8,597 nucleotides of DNA from NCBI GenBank assembly GCA_021785115.1, contig JAJYGO010000483.1:1-8597 (forward strand). Direction: 5' to 3'. The notes beneath the pieces were generated by a model. It was not told the origin of the DNA and ran no database searches. It worked only from the letters and a program-made list of their open reading frames with translations. Made by a program: the position numbers and the translations under genes. Shown piece by piece: positions 5,417 through 8,597 of this stretch. Source of the DNA: Chloroflexota bacterium (lineage in GTDB: Bacteria; Chloroflexota; Limnocylindria; Limnocylindrales; CSP1-4). Each line of letters starts with the position of its first letter. The first letter of the stretch is position 1.

Positions 5417-5422
5417 GACAAT
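5417..5422 (+). promoter_or_regulatory. -10-like GACAAT upstream of the VIT1-like gene
   Basis: The hexamer is identical to the one at 5350-5355 on the opposite strand. It would give a leader of roughly 30 nt containing the strong ribosome-binding site GGAGG at 5449-5453, 6 nt before GTG 5460. It does not fit TAnnnT at its first two bases and no -35 is seen, so it is weak evidence on its own. Confidence 0.3.
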
Positions 5423-5459
5423 CGAGGCCGCCAACCCGCTCGCCCGCCGGAGGTCACCC

Positions 5460-6200
5460 GTGTCGCCGTTCGCCTCGCTCCGCACCCGGTGGTCCGGGCT
5501 GCTGGCCCCGTCGGGGCCGCACGACACGCCCGGCGCGTCGATCGTCCGGCCGGTGGTCTTCGGCGCGTCTGACGGCCTGGTGAGCAACCTGGCGCTGATC
5601 ATGGGCGTGGGCGCCGCGTCGAACGACAGCCACACCGTCCTGATCGCGGGCGTCGCGGGGCTCCTCGCGGGGGCGTTCTCGATGGCCGTCGGCGAGTACA
5701 TCAGCGTCCGCAGCCAGCGCGAGGTGCTCGACTACCAGGTGGGCCTGCAGCACGCGCAGCTCCGCGAGGACCCGGCGGCCGAGGCGACCATCCTGCGCGA
5801 CATCTACCGCTCCCGCGGCCTGTCCAGCGCCGAGGCGGACCTGATCGTCGGGGCGGTCATGGCCGACCACGACCTCGCCGTGCAGACCTTCGTGCGCGAG
5901 GAGATCGGCCTCTCGGAGCAGACGATGGGCTCGCCGCTGGCCGCCTCGGGCAGCTCCTTCCTCGCCTTCTCGGTGGGCGCCATCGTGCCCGTGGTGCCGT
6001 ACCTGGCCACGGTCGGCTCCGCGGCATTCTGGGCGTCGCTGCTGGTCTCGCTCGCCGCCCTGTTCGCCGTGGGGGCGGTCGTGTCCTCACTCACCCACCG
6101 GCCGCCCCTGCTGGTGGGGGCGCGCCAGGCGGGGCTGGGGCTGGCGGCCGCGCTGGTCACGTACGGCATCGGGTCGCTGCTGGGCGCCTCGGTGGGCTGA
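5460..6200 (+). CDS. VIT1/CCC1-family iron/manganese transporter-like membrane protein
   Basis: 246 residues from GTG 5460, supported by GGAGG at 5449-5453. A longer frame to 5337 would overlap the divergent glutaredoxin and adds nothing family-like. The first membrane helix carries RPVVFGASDGLVSN with Asp38, and the second carries LLAGAFSMAVGEYISV with Met75 and Glu79, the conserved residues that line the metal path in VIT1/CCC1 proteins. Residues ~84-155 form the cytosolic helical metal-binding insertion, rich in Glu/Asp/His (QREVLDYQVGLQHAQLRED, ATILRDIY, ADHDLAVQTFVREEIGL). Three more hydrophobic helices follow (SSFLAFSVGAIVPVVPYLA, FWASLLVSLAALFAVGAVV, GLGLAAALVTYGIGSLLG), giving the five-helix layout. 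Members export Fe2+ or Mn2+ from the cytosol, commonly by proton antiport. The bacterial role is probably metal detoxification (inference). The aminotransferase starts 88 bp downstream. Confidence 0.91.
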   Translation: MSPFASLRTRWSGLLAPSGPHDTPGASIVRPVVFGASDGLVSNLALIMGVGAASNDSHTVLIAGVAGLLAGAFSMAVGEYISVRSQREVLDYQVGLQHAQLREDPAAEATILRDIYRSRGLSSAEADLIVGAVMADHDLAVQTFVREEIGLSEQTMGSPLAASGSSFLAFSVGAIVPVVPYLATVGSAAFWASLLVSLAALFAVGAVVSSLTHRPPLLVGARQAGLGLAAALVTYGIGSLLGASVG

Positions 6201-6221
6201 TCGACAGCCGAAACCGGCCCG

Positions 6222-6252
6222 CAACCCGCCCGTCCGTGTAGAGTCCGGGTTG
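6222..6252 (+). promoter_or_regulatory. Inverted repeat enclosing a -10-like TAGAGT before the aminotransferase
   Basis: CAACCCG (6222-6228) and CGGGTTG (6246-6252) form a perfect 7-bp inverted repeat with a 17-nt spacer. TAGAGT (6239-6244), a TAnnnT-type -10 candidate, sits inside it. Transcription would start near 6251 and the leader of about 38 nt would hold the GAGG at 6278-6281. The repeat could be an operator covering the promoter or a terminator stem for the transporter transcript. No -35 is evident. Confidence 0.4.
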
Positions 6253-6288
6253 GCGCCCCGCTCACCCGTTCCGCCTCGAGGTCCTCCC

Positions 6289-7500
6289 GTGCCGCTCCCG
6301 TCGCTCGCCCGCGTGCCCGCCCCGCCCGACGCCATCCTCGGCCTGGCCGAGGCCTACCGCAACGACCCCCGCCCGAACAAGGTCAACCTGTCGGCTGGCG
6401 TGTTCGTGGACGAGACCGGCAAGACCCCGATGCTCAAGACCGTCATCGAGGCGGAGCGCCGGCTGGCCGCGTCGGCCGCGACCAAGCTGTACCGCCCGAT
6501 CGACGGCGAGGTGGCCTACCGCGACGCCGTCCGCGACCTCGTGCTGGGCGGCAGCCACGAGGCCGTCACCTCCGGCCGGGCCCTCGCCACGCAGACCCCG
6601 GGCGGGACGGGCGGCCTGCGGGTGGCGGCCGACCTGCTCCGCCAGACCGGCGCGTCGGAGACGCTGTGGATGAGCGAGCCGACGTGGCCGAACCACCCGC
6701 AGCTGTTCCACGCCGCCGGCTTCAAGATCCGCACCTACCCGTACACGGACGCCACCGGCCGCCGGATCGACGAGGACGCCCTGCTCGCCGCCCTGGGCGA
6801 GGCCAGCCCGGGCGACGTCGTGCTGCTCCACGGCGCCTGCCACAACCCGACCGGCGTGGACCCGTCGCCTGAGCTGTGGCGCCGGATCGGCGACCTGGTC
6901 GAGGAGCGCCGGCTGCTGCCGCTGGTGGACCTCGCCTACCAGGGGTTCGGCGACGGCCTGGTCGAGGACGCGGCCGGCCTGCACGAACTGGTCCGGCCGG
7001 GCGCGGAGCTGCTCGTCTCGACCTCGTTCTCCAAGACGTTCTCGCTGTACGCGGAGCGGGTCGGCGCGCTGATGGTGATCGCGCGCTCCGCGGCCGACGC
7101 GAACGCGGTCCAGACCCACGTCAAGGCGGCCATCCGGGTCAACTACTCCAACCCGCCGGCCCACGGCGCGGACATCGTCCGGACCATCCTGAACGACCCC
7201 GCCCTGCGCCCGCAGTGGGAGGCCGAGCTGGCCGCCATGCGCGCCCGGATCAAGGACAACCGACGGGCCCTCGTGGCAGCCCTCGAGGCGCGGCGCATCC
7301 CGGGCGACTGGGGCGGCATCGCGACCCAGCGCGGGATGTTCGCGCTGCTCGGCCTGACCGCCCACCAGGTGGCGCAGCTCAAGGAAGAGCACGGCGTGTA
7401 CGTGGTCGGCAAGGGCCGCATCAACGTGGCCGGCTTCACCCCGGACAATCTGGGCACGTTCGCGGACGCCCTGGGGTCGGTGATCGCCGCGGCGGGCTGA
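6289..7500 (+). CDS. Aspartate/aromatic amino acid aminotransferase (class I, AspC/TyrB type)
   Basis: 403 residues from GTG 6289, with GAGG at 6278-6281 seven nt upstream. A TTG at 6250 would add a Pro-rich tail with no family counterpart. The start PSLARVPAPPDAILGLAEAY aligns with the E. coli AspC/TyrB N-terminus. Active-site residues are all visible: Trp133 (SEPTWPNH), Asn186 (HGACHNPTG), Asp214 and Tyr217 (VDLAYQGF), catalytic Lys249 (TSFSKTFS), Arg257 (YAERVG), Arg283 (AIRVNYSNPP), and Arg377 (GRINVAGFTPDN). Arg283 and Arg377 correspond by local alignment to AspC Arg292 and Arg386, which hold the side-chain and alpha carboxylates. The PLP enzyme transfers the amino group between aspartate (or Tyr/Phe) and 2-oxoglutarate in the cytosol. 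Retention of both arginines supports dicarboxylate use, and aromatic activity is also plausible. The downstream neighbour is convergent. Confidence 0.95.
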   Translation: MPLPSLARVPAPPDAILGLAEAYRNDPRPNKVNLSAGVFVDETGKTPMLKTVIEAERRLAASAATKLYRPIDGEVAYRDAVRDLVLGGSHEAVTSGRALATQTPGGTGGLRVAADLLRQTGASETLWMSEPTWPNHPQLFHAAGFKIRTYPYTDATGRRIDEDALLAALGEASPGDVVLLHGACHNPTGVDPSPELWRRIGDLVEERRLLPLVDLAYQGFGDGLVEDAAGLHELVRPGAELLVSTSFSKTFSLYAERVGALMVIARSAADANAVQTHVKAAIRVNYSNPPAHGADIVRTILNDPALRPQWEAELAAMRARIKDNRRALVAALEARRIPGDWGGIATQRGMFALLGLTAHQVAQLKEEHGVYVVGKGRINVAGFTPDNLGTFADALGSVIAAAG

Positions 7501-7525
7501 CCGCCAACTGGACGGGCCGGCGCGA

Positions 7526-7562
7526 GGCGCCCGGAGCGGGCGCTGTCAGGCGCCCTGGAGCG
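7526..7562. terminator. Mutually exclusive GC hairpins between aminotransferase and GT87-like gene
   Basis: GGGCGC (7538-7543) can pair leftwards with GCGCCC (7527-7532, 5-nt loop) or rightwards with GCGCCC (7550-7555, 6-nt loop tgtcag); both stems are perfect 6-bp. The cause is an imperfect direct repeat, GGCGCCCGGAGCG (7526-7538) and GGCGCCCTGGAGCG (7549-7562), offset 23 bp. The element lies in the 100-bp gap between convergent genes, a natural place for a bidirectional terminator. No T-run is present. Confidence 0.5.
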
Positions 7563-7600
7563 CCCGGCGGGGGGAGTCGCTGCGCCCGTCGGCGGGGCCG

Positions 7601-8500
7601 CTACGCTGCCGCGCCCCGGCGCGCTCGTCCGCTCAGGCGCGCCCAGGCCCGGGCGCGCTCCTCGCGGGTGGTGAGCGGGATGACCGCCAGCAGGATGGAC
7701 AGCGACCCGTACCACAGCGCGGGCAGCGCGAGCATCGCGCCGACCGGCACCGTCCAGCGCTGGTCGCGCCGCGCGCCCCAGGCGATCAGCAGCACGCCGA
7801 CCGGTCCGCGGACGATCAGGGGGATCGGGATGGCGGCCCACGTGCCGCCCTTGCCGGTGTTGGCGCGGAGCACGTCGATCCAGTCGCCCCAGGCCCGCGG
7901 CATCAGCAGCCAGGAGACGGCGACGACCGCCGCCGTCGCCCCGAGCGCGACGGCCAGCTGGCGCCACTCCCGGCGGAGCGCGAACCACAGCAGCCCCACG
8001 CCGGGCGTGATCTTGGTGAGCAGCGGGAAGGCCCAGGCCCACGGGTGCCGGAACCCCTTGACGATCGCCAGCGCGAGCAGCAGCGAGACGTTGCCGCCCG
8101 CGATCTCCATCGCGCCCACCGCCAGGCCCAGCAGGAAGTAGTCGGGCCCGGTGAGGAGCCACACGGCCCCGATCAGGATGGCCGTCCACGCCGCCACGAA
8201 CAGCGGCCACGGGAGCAGGTTGAGCGGGAACAGCAGCTGGGCGAAGGCCGGCGAGTAGGGATAGGCGGCGATCCCGTTCCAGTCGGTGCGGCCGGCGTAC
8301 AGGTCCGCGTAGTTGAACCCGTAGTAGGAGCGGGCGTCCTGGGCGGTGACCGGCTGGCCGTTCCACGGCTGCGTCGCCTGCACCGACGGGTCGGACCAGG
8401 CGATGACGAGCACCCAGATCACGGCGGCCAGCACCAGCCCGGCGAGCCGCCAGGGGTCGGTGCGGCGGGGAGGGTTCGCGGCGGCGCTCACGAACCCCAT
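7601..8500 (-). CDS. GT87/DUF2029-like polytopic membrane glycosyltransferase
   Basis: 299 residues from ATG 8500, ending at TAG 7601-7603. After a charged N-terminus the first membrane helix is at ~19-35 (LAGLVLAAVIWVLVIAW). A loop follows with Asp55 in AQDARSYYGFNYADLY, the first extracytoplasmic loop where GT-C enzymes place a catalytic acid. YPYSPAFAQLLFPLNLLP (80-97), GNVSLLLALAIV (136-147) and LLTKITPGVGLLWFALRREW (160-179) are recurring segments of the GT87/DUF2029 family of polyprenyl-phosphate-mannose-dependent alpha-mannosyltransferases. Several further hydrophobic helices continue to ~275, then an Arg-rich cytosolic tail. It is shorter than typical members (~400 residues), so some C-terminal helices may be absent. 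The likely role is mannosylating envelope lipids or glycans (inference). GTG 8491 is an alternative start, with GACAAT 7 nt before it. Confidence 0.82.
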   Translation of the reverse strand: MGFVSAAANPPRRTDPWRLAGLVLAAVIWVLVIAWSDPSVQATQPWNGQPVTAQDARSYYGFNYADLYAGRTDWNGIAAYPYSPAFAQLLFPLNLLPWPLFVAAWTAILIGAVWLLTGPDYFLLGLAVGAMEIAGGNVSLLLALAIVKGFRHPWAWAFPLLTKITPGVGLLWFALRREWRQLAVALGATAAVVAVSWLLMPRAWGDWIDVLRANTGKGGTWAAIPIPLIVRGPVGVLLIAWGARRDQRWTVPVGAMLALPALWYGSLSILLAVIPLTTREERARAWARLSGRARRGAAA

Positions 8501-8518
8501 TGTCGTGGATCGCGGGGG

Positions 8519-8535
8519 GCGCGGGCCGCCCGCGC
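8519..8535. terminator. GC palindrome between two minus-strand genes
   Basis: GCGCGGGC (8519-8526) and GCCCGCGC (8528-8535) are perfect inverse copies around one central C. A folded RNA would need to open a few central pairs for a loop, leaving about a 6-bp stem. It lies between the stop of the gene cut by the right edge (8552) and the start of the GT87-like gene (8500), so it could terminate the former. Confidence 0.35.
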
Positions 8536-8551
8536 GGCGAGCGGCAGGAGG

Positions 8552-8597
8552 TCAGGCGGCCGCCTTGTCCTCGCCGAGCGGGCGCAGCTCGAACACC
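8552..8597 (-). CDS. C-terminal end of an unidentified minus-strand gene (cut by window edge)
   Basis: The minus strand reads VFELRPLGEDKAAA followed by TGA at 8554-8552, with G+C-type codons at third positions as in the neighbours. Only 14 codons are inside the window, too few to name a family. Another minus-strand frame is also open here, so the call rests on codon preference and the position of the stop 51 bp before the next gene. The coding assignment is tentative. Confidence 0.4.
   Translation of the reverse strand, partial: VFELRPLGEDKAAA

Noticed and set aside
5337..5459. Longer VIT1-like start
   Set aside because: It would overlap the glutaredoxin 5' end and lacks family sequence. 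GTG 5460 has a GGAGG six nt upstream.
6262..7392. 376-codon minus-strand frame antisense to the aminotransferase
   Set aside because: It is the complement of a gene whose whole PLP active site is intact; the composition is typical of a shadow frame.
6876..8141. 421-codon plus-strand frame spanning the aminotransferase end and the GT87-like gene
   Set aside because: It crosses two recognised genes and a terminator-like spacer and has no protein-like motifs.

Overview
The window is chromosomal DNA from a very GC-rich bacterium. Coding density is high, GTG starts are common and third codon positions are almost all G or C. Gene content (mycoredoxin-type CGDC glutaredoxin, GT87/DUF2029 membrane glycosyltransferase, VIT1/CCC1 transporter, D-amino-acid-oxidase-type flavoenzyme, GMC oxidoreductase) fits a high-GC Actinomycetota or Chloroflexota lineage. 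I cannot resolve which from this sequence alone. There is no rRNA, tRNA, CRISPR array, transposase or phage gene.

Layout, left to right. The C-terminal half of a GMC flavin oxidoreductase (+, cut by the window edge) is followed by a strong hairpin and a short degenerate GGDEF protein (+). The GGDEF gene converges on a DAO-family FAD oxidoreductase (-). A 388-bp gene-free stretch rich in short repeats lies between the DAO gene and an upstream nucleotide-sugar dehydrogenase of the UDP-HexNAc 6-dehydrogenase type (-). Divergent from the dehydrogenase is a very acidic 121-aa protein of unknown function (+), which converges on a small glutaredoxin (-). Divergent from the glutaredoxin is a VIT1/CCC1-family metal transporter (+), followed in the same direction by an aspartate/aromatic aminotransferase (+) with its own promoter-like sequence. 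The aminotransferase converges on a GT87-like membrane protein (-). The last 46 bases hold the C-terminal codons of another minus-strand gene.

The genes look like independent housekeeping and accessory units, not one operon or defence system: almost every gene pair is divergent, convergent or separated by a promoter- or hairpin-like spacer. The dehydrogenase and the GT87 protein could both serve envelope glycan synthesis. The glutaredoxin and VIT-type transporter share a divergent promoter region and could both relate to redox/metal homeostasis. Both links are inference.

The most interesting signals are non-coding or subtle. Three minus-strand genes carry a -10-like hexamer exactly 6 nt before the chosen start codon, which suggests leaderless mRNAs. 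The 388-bp spacer carries repeated 12-bp and 7-bp words and hairpins. The GGDEF protein has lost its catalytic motif but keeps an I-site-like RxxD. I found no clear evidence for a new multi-gene system.
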